Of a stretch of 64,000 nucleotides of DNA, positions 17,217-25,072 are shown in pieces. How positions within the stretch are numbered: position 1 is the first letter of the stretch; every line of letters begins with the position of its first letter. The translations under genes were made by a program, and so were the position numbers. The notes under the pieces are model-generated. The model had not been told where the DNA came from and did no database searches. It saw only the letters and a program-made list of their open reading frames with translations. The DNA comes from UMGS1696 sp045643285 (lineage in GTDB: Bacteria > Bacillota > Clostridia > Oscillospirales > CAG-272): contig JAZUKN010000014.1 of the NCBI GenBank assembly GCA_045643285.1, positions 43,578-107,577 of the forward strand. Reading direction: 5' to 3'.

Positions 17217-17640
17217 TGCACACATAAACGTATGAGCGGCAGCGCGCTGTTACCTCACGGGTTAAATCCTCTTCACTGTCGCACTCGCTTTGTGACAAAG
17301 GGGAGTCCAACCGAGATGCAAAGCATCTCGACGACTTCGTTTACGAAGTCGGTAGGCGTGAATGTGCTTGCACCTTCCCCCTTTGGCGGGTAGATTGACA
17401 AGAAGTACGCGAAAGTGATTCACCGAGATGCGAAGCAGCTCGTCGGTTTCGACGAAGTCGAATACCGGCTTGTCCGCCGTCCGCCGCGTATTTCATACGC
17501 AGGACAAAAACGAACCCAAACGTAAGGTTTGGATTAATTCGGCGGCAGGAGCAACGCGTATACATACGCACTGTCCTACAGTATAAAGAGATGAGGTTCG
17601 CGCGTAGCCGTGGGGGTTCACGAAATCCAGCGAGACGTCG
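17217..17640. repeat. Dispersed repeat element, mosaic copy
   Basis: This non-coding mosaic shares blocks with 19.1-19.8, 47.1-47.6 and 51.2-51.6 kb. 17240-17310 is a shortened, reverse copy of the core at 19431-19602. 17413-17520 repeats the GGCTTGTCCGCCGTCCGC linker but with different flanking hairpins. 17542-17583 is a reverse copy of a ~40-bp block also at 19135 and 51267. A TATAAT at about 17659-17664 may serve the GH1 gene. Confidence 0.7.
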
Positions 17641-17711
17641 AGGACGCCGTCCCATACGGTATAATGTAAAAAAATAAAATCTATTGCAATTATAAAGGAA
17701 AGGACAAAACC

Positions 17712-19025
17712 ATGACACAAAATTTCTCTTTCCCGAAAGAATTCCTCTGGGGATCCGCCACCGCCGCTCCGCAGATCGAGGGCGCGTGGAACGAAGACGG
17801 ACGTACCCCGTCGATCTGGGACGTCGCACCGTCCGGCAAGATAAAGAACGACGATAACTGCCATACCGCGTGCGATCACTACCACCACATGAAAGAAGAC
17901 GTGAAAATGCTCCACGATATGGGTATGAAGTCCTACCGCTTCTCCGTTTCGTGGTCGCGCGTCATCCCCGAAGAGGGAAAGATCAATAAAAAAGGACTCG
18001 CGTTCTACTCCGATCTTGTCGACGAGCTTCTGAAATACGGCATCACGCCGATAGTCACGCTGTACCACTGGGATCTGCCCGTGTGGGTTTATAAAAAAGG
18101 CGGCTGGCTCACGACTGCCATTGTGCCGCTGTTTGCCGAGTACACAAAGGTCGTTGTCGACACGCTCTCAGACAGAGTTACATATTGGTTGCCGATGAAT
18201 GAGCCGAACTGCTTTATCATGGACGGTCACGTCTCCGGTGTACACGCGCCGTTCAAGAAACGCCCGAAGGACGCAGGCAAGCTCACGCGCGTATGCCTCC
18301 TCGCAAATGCGGAATCCGTAAAGACGATCCGCAAGTACGCGAAGACCGCGCCGAAAGTCGGTATCGCACTGTCCGCAGGCGCGTTTCTGCCGAAAGACAA
18401 GTCCGAAGAGGCGTATAAATACGCAGAGCACGAGTCGTTCTACGAGGGTATCGGCACGTTTGCGAATCGCTGGTGGGCTGATTCACTGCTGAAAGGCGAG
18501 CCGGTCACGTTCGGCGACTATTACACTGGTTCCCGCCTCTCAAAAATGAAAGTCGATCTCGATTTCATCGGACTGAATATATATCAGCCGTTCTACGACG
18601 GGAGCTGGGGAGAGAAACAGGACAGCGACCTTACCGACGACGACCGCACTTCCATGGACTGGATAATCGACGGTAAAGTTATGTACTATACGCTGAAATT
18701 CTTCTACGCGCGGTACGGTCTGCCGCTTATGATTACCGAAAACGGTATGGCTGACAGCGACAAGGTCGAAAACGGCGCAGTCCACGACAAAAAGCGTATT
18801 GGCTTTATAAAGCAGTATCTCGCAGGAATGAAGCAGGCGATGAGCGAGGGAGTAGAGGTGCTCGGGTACCAGTATTGGTCGCTTATGGATAACTTCGAGT
18901 GGGCGCAGGGCTACGGTCCGCGGTTCGGGCTTGTGCACGTCGACTACGAGACGGAGAAGCGTACGCTGAAGGACTCCGCGCTGTACTATAAAGAAGTGAT
19001 CGAGAGTAACGGAAAAATAATCTGA
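17712..19025 (+). CDS. Glycoside hydrolase family 1 beta-glucosidase
   Basis: This 437-residue intracellular retaining beta-glycosidase is close to the normal GH1 length. The N-terminal signature FLWGSATAAPQIEGAW is present. The acid/base Glu is in WLPMNEPN (about residue 163) and the nucleophile Glu is in LMITENGMAD (about residue 343). The C-terminal SLMDNFEWAQGYGPRFGLVHVDYET motif is intact. It could cleave beta-glucosides, cellobiose or 6-phospho-beta-glucosides. The 6-phospho type usually has a phosphate-binding S-K/N-Y motif near the end; here that region reads FEWAQGYGPRFGLVHVDYETEKR, so a plain glucosidase is favoured. AAAGGAAAGG precedes the ATG. Confidence 0.95.
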   Translation: MTQNFSFPKEFLWGSATAAPQIEGAWNEDGRTPSIWDVAPSGKIKNDDNCHTACDHYHHMKEDVKMLHDMGMKSYRFSVSWSRVIPEEGKINKKGLAFYSDLVDELLKYGITPIVTLYHWDLPVWVYKKGGWLTTAIVPLFAEYTKVVVDTLSDRVTYWLPMNEPNCFIMDGHVSGVHAPFKKRPKDAGKLTRVCLLANAESVKTIRKYAKTAPKVGIALSAGAFLPKDKSEEAYKYAEHESFYEGIGTFANRWWADSLLKGEPVTFGDYYTGSRLSKMKVDLDFIGLNIYQPFYDGSWGEKQDSDLTDDDRTSMDWIIDGKVMYYTLKFFYARYGLPLMITENGMADSDKVENGAVHDKKRIGFIKQYLAGMKQAMSEGVEVLGYQYWSLMDNFEWAQGYGPRFGLVHVDYETEKRTLKDSALYYKEVIESNGKII

Positions 19026-19031
19026 CAAAGC

Positions 19032-19072
19032 AAAGATCCGTGCGGAAGAGAAAAAACCGCACGGATTTTTCT
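19032..19072 (+). terminator. Terminator of the GH1 gene
   Basis: ATCCGTGCGG and CCGCACGGAT form a 10-bp stem followed by TTTTTCTTT. Confidence 0.9.
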
Positions 19073-19084
19073 TTGGGGAAAGAA

Positions 19085-19800
19085 ACAAACTTGTTTTTTC
19101 TGCATGGCTACGCACGAAACTCCACCCAATTATCTGTAGGGCAGTGCGTATGTATACGCGTTGCTCCTGCCGCAAATTTGCACTAACCCCACATAGCCAA
19201 AAGGTAGAAAACGACTTACGTCGTTTTCAATTATATCTATTTGTCCTGTTCGCTTGCGAACGGGCGGACGGCGGACATTTGTCCAAACTATACGTTTGGC
19301 ATCGGATTTGTCCTGCTTGTTTACAAGCGGGCGGACGGCGGACAAGCCGAGTTCACTTCGTGAACTCCATGATTCGACGCTCTTGTCAATCACCGAACCA
19401 AAGAAGGGCAAGGACGCTGGCGCGTCAATTTCCCCTCTTTGGAAACTCCCCTTTGTTACAGAGCGTGTACGACGTTTTCGAGGATTTAGGTCGTCAGTAA
19501 TAGCGCGCTGCCGCTCATTACAAAGTAAAGCGTAGTCACTAATAAATGATAAGTTACGCATAATTCTTGCAATTACTCTGCAACAAAGGGAGTCCAGAGG
19601 GGAATAGGACGAAGTCCCTTCCCCTTTGGCGGGTAGATTCATAAGGAGGCGACGGTCTGCCTCACCGAGATGCGAAGCATCTCGACGAGTTCACGGAGTG
19701 AACTCGGCTTGTCCGCCGTCCGCCCGCTTGTAAACAAGCAGGACAAATAGATAATTTGAAAACGTCGAAGACGTTTTCTTCTACCTTCTGTCGATGTGAA
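19085..19800. repeat. Long composite dispersed repeat with inverted arms
   Basis: About 700 bp of non-coding sequence. The left arm (about 19240-19375) has two tandem copies of a TTTGTCCTG ... GGGCGGACGGCGGACA scaffold, each holding different hairpins. The right arm (about 19665-19755) is an inverted copy of the second unit. The middle (19431-19602) is a core of about 170 bp ending in inverted repeats related to GGACTCCCTTTGTTACA. That core recurs at 47321-47488. GAAAACGACTTACGTC-type and GAAAACGTCGAAGACG-type hairpins flank the whole. No transposase or protein gene is visible inside. Confidence 0.75.
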
Positions 19801-19887
19801 ATATGAGCAAATCGTCCATTTTTCTCTAAAGAAAACCCTTTTTTCCACCCGGCGGAAATATTGCCGCCGAAAAATCTTCCCGATTTG

Positions 19888-19916
19888 TTGAATGTTCCGT
19901 CGTATTATGCTATAAT
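19888..19916 (+). promoter_or_regulatory. Promoter of the GlpA-like redox operon
   Basis: TTGAAT (19888-19893), a 17-nt spacer and TATAAT (19911-19916), 40 nt upstream of the ATG at 19956. Confidence 0.8.
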
Positions 19917-19955
19917 TTATCCGTATAATGATAACAAAACCCTCCGGAGGATATT

Positions 19956-21404
19956 ATGATATACGATGTTCTCATTATCGGCGCAGGCTGCACCGGCGTT
20001 ATGACCGCTCGCCTCCTGTCGACGAAAAAATGCACCGTTGCCGTGTGTGAAGCCGGTCCCGATGTCGCAGTCGGCGCAACGTGCGCAAATTCCGCCATTG
20101 TCCACGCAGGCTACGACGCAAAGCCCGGCACACTCAAAGCAAAGCTCAACGTCCGCGGCAATAAGCTCATGAAAGAGCTTGCCGCACAGCTCGGTGTCGA
20201 GATCAAAAACGTAGGCTCGCACGTCGTCGGATTTGACGAAGACGATCTCAAGACTCTGCACGAGCTTTACGACAGAGGTGTCGCAAACGGCGTACCCGAT
20301 ATGCGTATCATCGACCGCGACGAGCTGAGACGTATGGAGCCGAACATTTCTCCCGACGCGACCTGCTCGCTCTGGGCGCCGACTGCCGCGATAACCTGCC
20401 CGTACGGTATCACGATAGCCGCCGCAGACAACGCTGTCGTGAACGGTGTCGATTTTTACCTCAATTTCAAGGTCACTGACGCTTCCTGCGCCGGAGGAAT
20501 ATACTACATCACAAACGGCGAAAAGACCGTCGCCGCGCGTTACGTCGTCAACTGCGCCGGTGTCCATTCGGCAGAGGTCGCCTCTATCCTCGGAGAAAAC
20601 GACTTCCCGATAGAGATCATTCCGCGCAGAGGCGAATATCTCATCCTCGACAAGGAGTGCGGCAATATGGCGAACTCCACGCTGTTCGTCTGCCCGTCCG
20701 GAAGAGGAAAGGGCATTCTCGTCTCGCCTACAGTAGACGGAAACCTCATCGTAGGTCCTAACGCATATCAGATCGACGACGGCGACGACAAGAGCACTAC
20801 CGCCGAGGGCATTGAAGAGATCACAGTCGGCGCACACCGCATCATGCCGACAGTCGACACACGCATGGCTATAACATCGTTTGCCGGAGTGCGTCCTACG
20901 CCGAATATTTACGACTTTTACCTCAAAGCGTCGGAGCAGCTTCCGGGCGTCGTCCACGCAGTCGGAGTCGAGTCCCCCGGATTTGCGGCTTCCCCTGCGA
21001 CGGCGGAATATCTCGTCGGACTGCTCGGTGAGATAGGCTTCAATCCAGAAGAAAAGCCCGACTACATCCCGACGCGGTACAAGGACGGCAACCACAAGCT
21101 GTTCAGAAATATGACCGACGACGAAAAGAACGCCGCGATACGCGAAAATTCAGCGTACGGCAAGATAATCTGCCGATGCGAGACGGTCACGGAGGGCGAC
21201 ATCCTCGACGCGATGAACGGACCGATTCCGGCGCTCACCGTGGATATGATAAAGAAAAGACTTCGTGCAGGTATGGGCAGATGCCAGGGCGGTTTCTGCT
21301 CGCCGAGAGTCGCGGAGCTGATCGCCGAAAAGACAGACGGCACGCTTTCCACCGTCCGCAAAGGCTCGCCGGAAGCGTGGCTCGTGACGGAAAAGAACAA
21401 GTGA
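19956..21404 (+). CDS. GlpA-like FAD-dependent glycerol-3-phosphate dehydrogenase
   Basis: A 482-residue flavoprotein. The N-terminus has the FAD-binding VLIIGAGCTGVMTARLL Rossmann motif and a DAO-type oxidoreductase domain (residues 1-~370). The C-terminal ~90 residues form a BFD-like [2Fe-2S] domain with CRCETVTEGDI and GRCQGGFC. This architecture matches the GlpA/GlpO-like proteins of Clostridia and Thermotogae that oxidise glycerol-3-phosphate. GGAGG precedes the ATG. The next two genes follow within 10 nt and by overlap, so the three products probably form one complex. The exact substrate is inferred from the family. Confidence 0.88.
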   Translation: MIYDVLIIGAGCTGVMTARLLSTKKCTVAVCEAGPDVAVGATCANSAIVHAGYDAKPGTLKAKLNVRGNKLMKELAAQLGVEIKNVGSHVVGFDEDDLKTLHELYDRGVANGVPDMRIIDRDELRRMEPNISPDATCSLWAPTAAITCPYGITIAAADNAVVNGVDFYLNFKVTDASCAGGIYYITNGEKTVAARYVVNCAGVHSAEVASILGENDFPIEIIPRRGEYLILDKECGNMANSTLFVCPSGRGKGILVSPTVDGNLIVGPNAYQIDDGDDKSTTAEGIEEITVGAHRIMPTVDTRMAITSFAGVRPTPNIYDFYLKASEQLPGVVHAVGVESPGFAASPATAEYLVGLLGEIGFNPEEKPDYIPTRYKDGNHKLFRNMTDDEKNAAIRENSAYGKIICRCETVTEGDILDAMNGPIPALTVDMIKKRLRAGMGRCQGGFCSPRVAELIAEKTDGTLSTVRKGSPEAWLVTEKNK

Positions 21405-21414
21405 GGTGAACGGT

Positions 21415-22701
21415 ATGCACAAAAAGATTATAATAATCGGCGGAGGCCCCGCGGGACTTGCGGCGGCCTCGGCGGCTGTTGATTCGGGCGTACCGTCGGG
21501 CGAAGTTCTTGTTATCGAGCGCGACAGTGAGCCGGGCGGAATACTGAACCAGTGCATCCACGCCGGATTCGGTCTGAAACGGTTTGGCGAAGAGCTGACA
21601 GGTCCCGAATACGCCGGAAGATACATCAAAGGGGCAAAGGAGCGCGGTGTTGAGATACTTACTGATTCAATGGTGCTGTCTCTCACCGACGACAGAAAAG
21701 TCACGTTCGTCTCTCCCTCTCTCGGATATGTGACTGTCACGGCGGACGCGGTGATCCTCGCCATGGGATGCCGTGAAAGAACGCGCGGCGCATTGAAGAT
21801 ACCGGGAAGCCGTCCGTCCGGTGTTTATACCGCCGGATGCGCGCAGAGACTGCTCAACATCGACGGCTTTATGCCCGGCAAAAGCGTCGTTATTCTCGGC
21901 TCGGGCGACATCGGACTTATCATGGCAAGACGTATGACGCTTGAGGGCGCGGACGTGAAGTGCGTATGTGAAATAATGCCTTACTCGGGTGGACTTCAGC
22001 GCAATATCGAACAGTGCCTCAACGATTTCTCGATCCCTCTGAAGCTCTCGCACACTGTCGTGCAGATACACGGCAAGGAGCGCGTTGAGGGCGTGACGAT
22101 AGCGGCGGTTGACGAGGCAAACGGACGCAGACCGATTGCGGGAACGGAAGAATACATCCCGTGCGACACGCTTCTGCTCTCCGTCGGACTTATCCCCGAA
22201 AACGAGCTGACACGCGGTGCGGGGATCGCTCTCGACCGTGCGACAAACGGCGCGGACGTGAACCAGTTCCGCGAAACACGGGCCGAGGGTATCTACTCCT
22301 GCGGCAACGTTCTGCACGTTCACGACGTTGTCGACTACGTTTCCGATGAAGCCGACATCGCAGGACGCGCGGCGGCTGACTATGTTCTCGGACGGAGAGG
22401 GAAGACCGTAAAGACCGTTTCCGTCGAAGCCGGAGAAGGTGTCAGATACACCGTTCCCGAAAGGATAGACATAACCGAATCTCCCGACAGCGTGCGCGTT
22501 TTCTTCCGCGTAACAGACGTGCGAAAAAAAGTCACGCTCGTTATCGAATCCGATGACGGCACGGTTCTTGCTAATAAAGCGAAGACCGGAGTTGCACCCG
22601 GGGAAATGGAATCGCTCGACATTCCTGCTGAAAAAGTCGGCTCGCTCGTCGGATGCGAAAAAATAAAAGTATATCTGAGAGAAACGGAGGCGGCAAAATG
22701 A
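21415..22701 (+). CDS. FAD/NAD(P)-dependent oxidoreductase, partner of the GlpA-like protein
   Basis: A 428-residue pyridine-nucleotide-disulfide-type oxidoreductase. An N-terminal FAD motif IIIIGGGPAGLAAASAA and a central NAD(P) motif SVVILGSGDIGLIMARR are visible. NQCIHAGFGL follows the FAD site; a redox-active CxxC is not visible there. The ATG at 21415 is chosen because GAGGTG lies 6 nt upstream; a GTG 9 nt earlier overlaps that site. The stop overlaps the ATG of the DUF1667 gene (ATGA). In this well-known gene trio the protein probably passes electrons between NAD(P)H and the GlpA-like flavoprotein. Confidence 0.9.
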   Translation: MHKKIIIIGGGPAGLAAASAAVDSGVPSGEVLVIERDSEPGGILNQCIHAGFGLKRFGEELTGPEYAGRYIKGAKERGVEILTDSMVLSLTDDRKVTFVSPSLGYVTVTADAVILAMGCRERTRGALKIPGSRPSGVYTAGCAQRLLNIDGFMPGKSVVILGSGDIGLIMARRMTLEGADVKCVCEIMPYSGGLQRNIEQCLNDFSIPLKLSHTVVQIHGKERVEGVTIAAVDEANGRRPIAGTEEYIPCDTLLLSVGLIPENELTRGAGIALDRATNGADVNQFRETRAEGIYSCGNVLHVHDVVDYVSDEADIAGRAAADYVLGRRGKTVKTVSVEAGEGVRYTVPERIDITESPDSVRVFFRVTDVRKKVTLVIESDDGTVLANKAKTGVAPGEMESLDIPAEKVGSLVGCEKIKVYLRETEAAK

Positions 22702-23063
22702 CTGAGAAAAAACTGACCTGCGTCGTATGCCCGTCCGGCTGTAATATCACCGTGACTGTCGACGACGACGGCGAGATCATTTCCGTGAAAGGGAACACCT
22801 GCCCTCGCGGAAAGCAGTACGCCGAAAGCGAAGTCACAAATCCCGTCCGCACGCTGACCTCGACTGTAACGCTGTACACAAAAAACGGCAGAAAAATGCT
22901 TCCCGTCCGCACCGACAAACCGATACCGAAGTCGGAGCTTATGAACGCAATGGCTTTGATACACAAAACCGAAGTCGCCGCACCGATAAGAGCAGGCGAG
23001 ACGCTCGTTTGCGACTTTATCGAAAAAGGCACGAATCTCATCGCGTGCAGAGACGGCGAATGA
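22698..23063 (+). CDS. DUF1667 protein (molybdopterin oxidoreductase-like Cys cluster)
   Basis: A 121-residue protein with an N-terminal CVVCPSGCNITV motif and CPRGKQYA, giving four Cys spaced as in the 4Fe-4S segment of molybdopterin oxidoreductases. DUF1667 proteins are the third member of the GlpA-like/FAD-reductase trio and are thought to carry an iron-sulfur cluster for electron transfer. The ATG overlaps the previous stop by 4 nt, showing translational coupling. GGAGG lies upstream. Confidence 0.9.
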   Translation: MTEKKLTCVVCPSGCNITVTVDDDGEIISVKGNTCPRGKQYAESEVTNPVRTLTSTVTLYTKNGRKMLPVRTDKPIPKSELMNAMALIHKTEVAAPIRAGETLVCDFIEKGTNLIACRDGE

Positions 23064-23087
23064 TACTGATTTATTAAGGAACATACC

Positions 23088-24518
23088 ATGAAAAGAGCAT
23101 CAGGCGTGCTTATGCACGTTTCAACACTGTGGGGAGATTATTCCATAGGGTCGCTCGGTAAGGGCGCGTGCGAATGGATAGATTTCCTCTCCGATTGCGG
23201 ATTCACCTATTGGCAGGTGCTTCCGTTCTGCCTGCCCGACGAATGCAACTCGCCCTACAAATCGTTCAGCGCGTTCAGCCTCAATCCTTACTTCATCGAC
23301 CTTGACACTTTATGGGAAGACGGACTGCTGACCGAGAGAGAGCTTCTGTCCGCGCGGCAGGAAACACCGTATTCATGTGAATTTGTGAGACTGTCAAGTG
23401 AACGCATGGCACTTCTCGGCAAAGCCGCAGACCGTTTTGACGAGTGGGACAAGGTCGACGCATTTCTCGCGTCTCATCCGCACACCGACGACTTCTGCCG
23501 TTTTATGGCGCAGAGAGAAAAAAACGGCGGCAAACCGTGGCAGAAATGGACGTGCGGCGAAACAGACGAGGACGCACTGAAAGTATGGCGTTTTTCTCAG
23601 TACGAAGTCTTCACACAGTGGAAGAAAATACGCGAATACGCGAAGAACAAGAACATTAAAATTATCGGTGACATTCCGATATACGTCGCGCCCGACAGCT
23701 CGGACGTGATGTTTTCGCCGAGCCTGTTTCAGCTTGACAGAAACGGCAACCCGACTGGCGTTGCGGGCTGTCCTCCGGATTATTTCTGTGAGGACGGTCA
23801 GCTCTGGGGCAATCCGCTCTACGACTGGGACAAAATGGCAAAGGACGGCTACCGTTGGTGGAGAGAACGCATTTCGTTCATGGCTGAGCTGTTCGACGGC
23901 ATGAGGATAGACCACTTCCGTGCGCTGTCGTCGTATTACTCGATACCGGCGGACGCGGAAAACGCACGGCACGGCAAATGGATGAAAGGTCCGGGCATGG
24001 CTCTCGTGAACGCGATAAAAGAGTCCGCAGGGGACGCGCTCATAATAGCGGAAGATCTCGGCGATATCGACGACGGAGTTCGTGCACTCGTTGACGAGAG
24101 CGGATTCCCGGGGATGCGCGTGTTCCAGTTCGCATTCTTCGGCGACAGAAATTCCCCTCACCTGCCGCACACATACATAAACAACTGCGTCGCATATACC
24201 GGCACGCACGACAACAACACTCTCCTCGGATTTATCTGGGAGAACGCCGAGCACCGCGACGAAATTCTCGAATACTGCGGTTACACGTCCCCCGATTGGA
24301 ACAAATGCTACGACACTATCCTCCGCACGATGTTCGGAAGCAGTGCGGGGCTGTTCATTCTTCCCGTGCAGGACGTTCTGCTCTACGGAAGCGATACACG
24401 GATGAACAAGCCCGGGGAAAGGGACGGCAACTGGTCGCTCAGGCTCACGAAAGAACAGCTTTCGGCGGTCGACAGACAAAAATTCCGTCACTGGAATGAG
24501 ATTTACGGACGGATTTGA
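23088..24518 (+). CDS. malQ: 4-alpha-glucanotransferase (amylomaltase)
   Basis: A 476-residue GH77 enzyme that moves alpha-1,4-glucan chains between malto-oligosaccharides in the cytoplasm. Visible family motifs: RASGVLMHVSTLWGDYSIGS at the start, YKSFSAFSLNPYFIDLD, KIIGDIPIYVAPDSSDVM, MRIDHFRALSSYYSIPA with the nucleophile Asp, IIAEDLGDIDDGV with the acid/base Glu, and YTGTHDNNTLLGF with the third acidic residue. AAGGA precedes the ATG. It follows the redox trio by 24 nt and may share its transcript, although the functions differ. Confidence 0.96.
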   Translation: MKRASGVLMHVSTLWGDYSIGSLGKGACEWIDFLSDCGFTYWQVLPFCLPDECNSPYKSFSAFSLNPYFIDLDTLWEDGLLTERELLSARQETPYSCEFVRLSSERMALLGKAADRFDEWDKVDAFLASHPHTDDFCRFMAQREKNGGKPWQKWTCGETDEDALKVWRFSQYEVFTQWKKIREYAKNKNIKIIGDIPIYVAPDSSDVMFSPSLFQLDRNGNPTGVAGCPPDYFCEDGQLWGNPLYDWDKMAKDGYRWWRERISFMAELFDGMRIDHFRALSSYYSIPADAENARHGKWMKGPGMALVNAIKESAGDALIIAEDLGDIDDGVRALVDESGFPGMRVFQFAFFGDRNSPHLPHTYINNCVAYTGTHDNNTLLGFIWENAEHRDEILEYCGYTSPDWNKCYDTILRTMFGSSAGLFILPVQDVLLYGSDTRMNKPGERDGNWSLRLTKEQLSAVDRQKFRHWNEIYGRI

Positions 24519-24535
24519 ACGAAAATCGAATAAAG

Positions 24536-24573
24536 CCGCATTGGTACTTCGGCACCGATGCGGTTTTTCTTTA
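24536..24573 (+). terminator. Terminator after malQ
   Basis: AAAGCCGCATTGG-type stem (GCCGCAT ... ATGCGGT with inner GGTACTTCGGCACC bases) followed by TTTTTCTTT. Confidence 0.8.
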
Positions 24574-24612
24574 GTGAATAGTAAACTCCGCGGACAAATT
24601 GTCTTGTCTCTA

Positions 24613-24641
24613 TTGTCTTTTCGCCGATTCTGTGATAAAAT
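24613..24641 (+). promoter_or_regulatory. Promoter of the Mini-III / homoserine dehydrogenase genes
   Basis: TTGTCT (24613-24618), a 17-nt spacer and TAAAAT (24636-24641), about 30 nt upstream of the mrnC ATG. Confidence 0.6.
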
Positions 24642-24671
24642 GGAACAAAATCAGATAAAAACGGGAACACT

Positions 24672-25049
24672 ATGGAAAACGAAAAAGAACTGAATCCGTC
24701 TCTTATGCCGGCGGCAAATCTCGCGTACCTCGGCGACTCGGTCTATGAGATATACGTCCGTGAGTATCTCGTAAAAAAGAACGTCCGTCAGCCGAGCGTG
24801 GAGTCGCTGAAATACGTCAAGGCTTCTGTGCAGAGCGAGGTCATCGAAAAGATTCTTCCCCTGCTCACCGAGGAAGAAGAAGCCGAATACAAGAGAGGAC
24901 GGAACATCGGACATTCGAGTACGCCGAAGTCGTCGACTGCGCTTGAATACAGACGCGCGACGGGACTTGAGGCGCTGTTCGGCTGGCTCTATCTCGAGGG
25001 GCGGCACGAAAGAATACGCGAGCTGTTCGACGCGGCATTCAAAGAATAA
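24672..25049 (+). CDS. mrnC: Mini-ribonuclease III
   Basis: A 125-residue RNase III-like enzyme without a double-stranded RNA-binding domain. In Firmicutes Mini-III matures the ends of 23S rRNA as a dimer. The catalytic helix LAYLGDSVYEIYVREYLV holds Asp22, and RGRNIGHSS and GLEALFGWLYLEG match the family, the latter giving the second acidic cluster. Length is normal. There is no clear Shine-Dalgarno before this ATG. The homoserine dehydrogenase gene starts 23 nt downstream and is likely cotranscribed. Confidence 0.94.
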   Translation: MENEKELNPSLMPAANLAYLGDSVYEIYVREYLVKKNVRQPSVESLKYVKASVQSEVIEKILPLLTEEEEAEYKRGRNIGHSSTPKSSTALEYRRATGLEALFGWLYLEGRHERIRELFDAAFKE

Positions 25050-25072
25050 AAATGAAAGGAATGGTATCAAAA

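Noticed and set aside
17341..17829. 162-residue minus-strand frame over the repeat before the GH1 gene
   Set aside because: It runs through dispersed repeats and into the GH1 gene on the other strand; Arg-rich shadow translation without a start signal.
19130..19642. 170-residue minus-strand frame
   Set aside because: It lies entirely in repeat sequence full of hairpins and does not resemble a protein.
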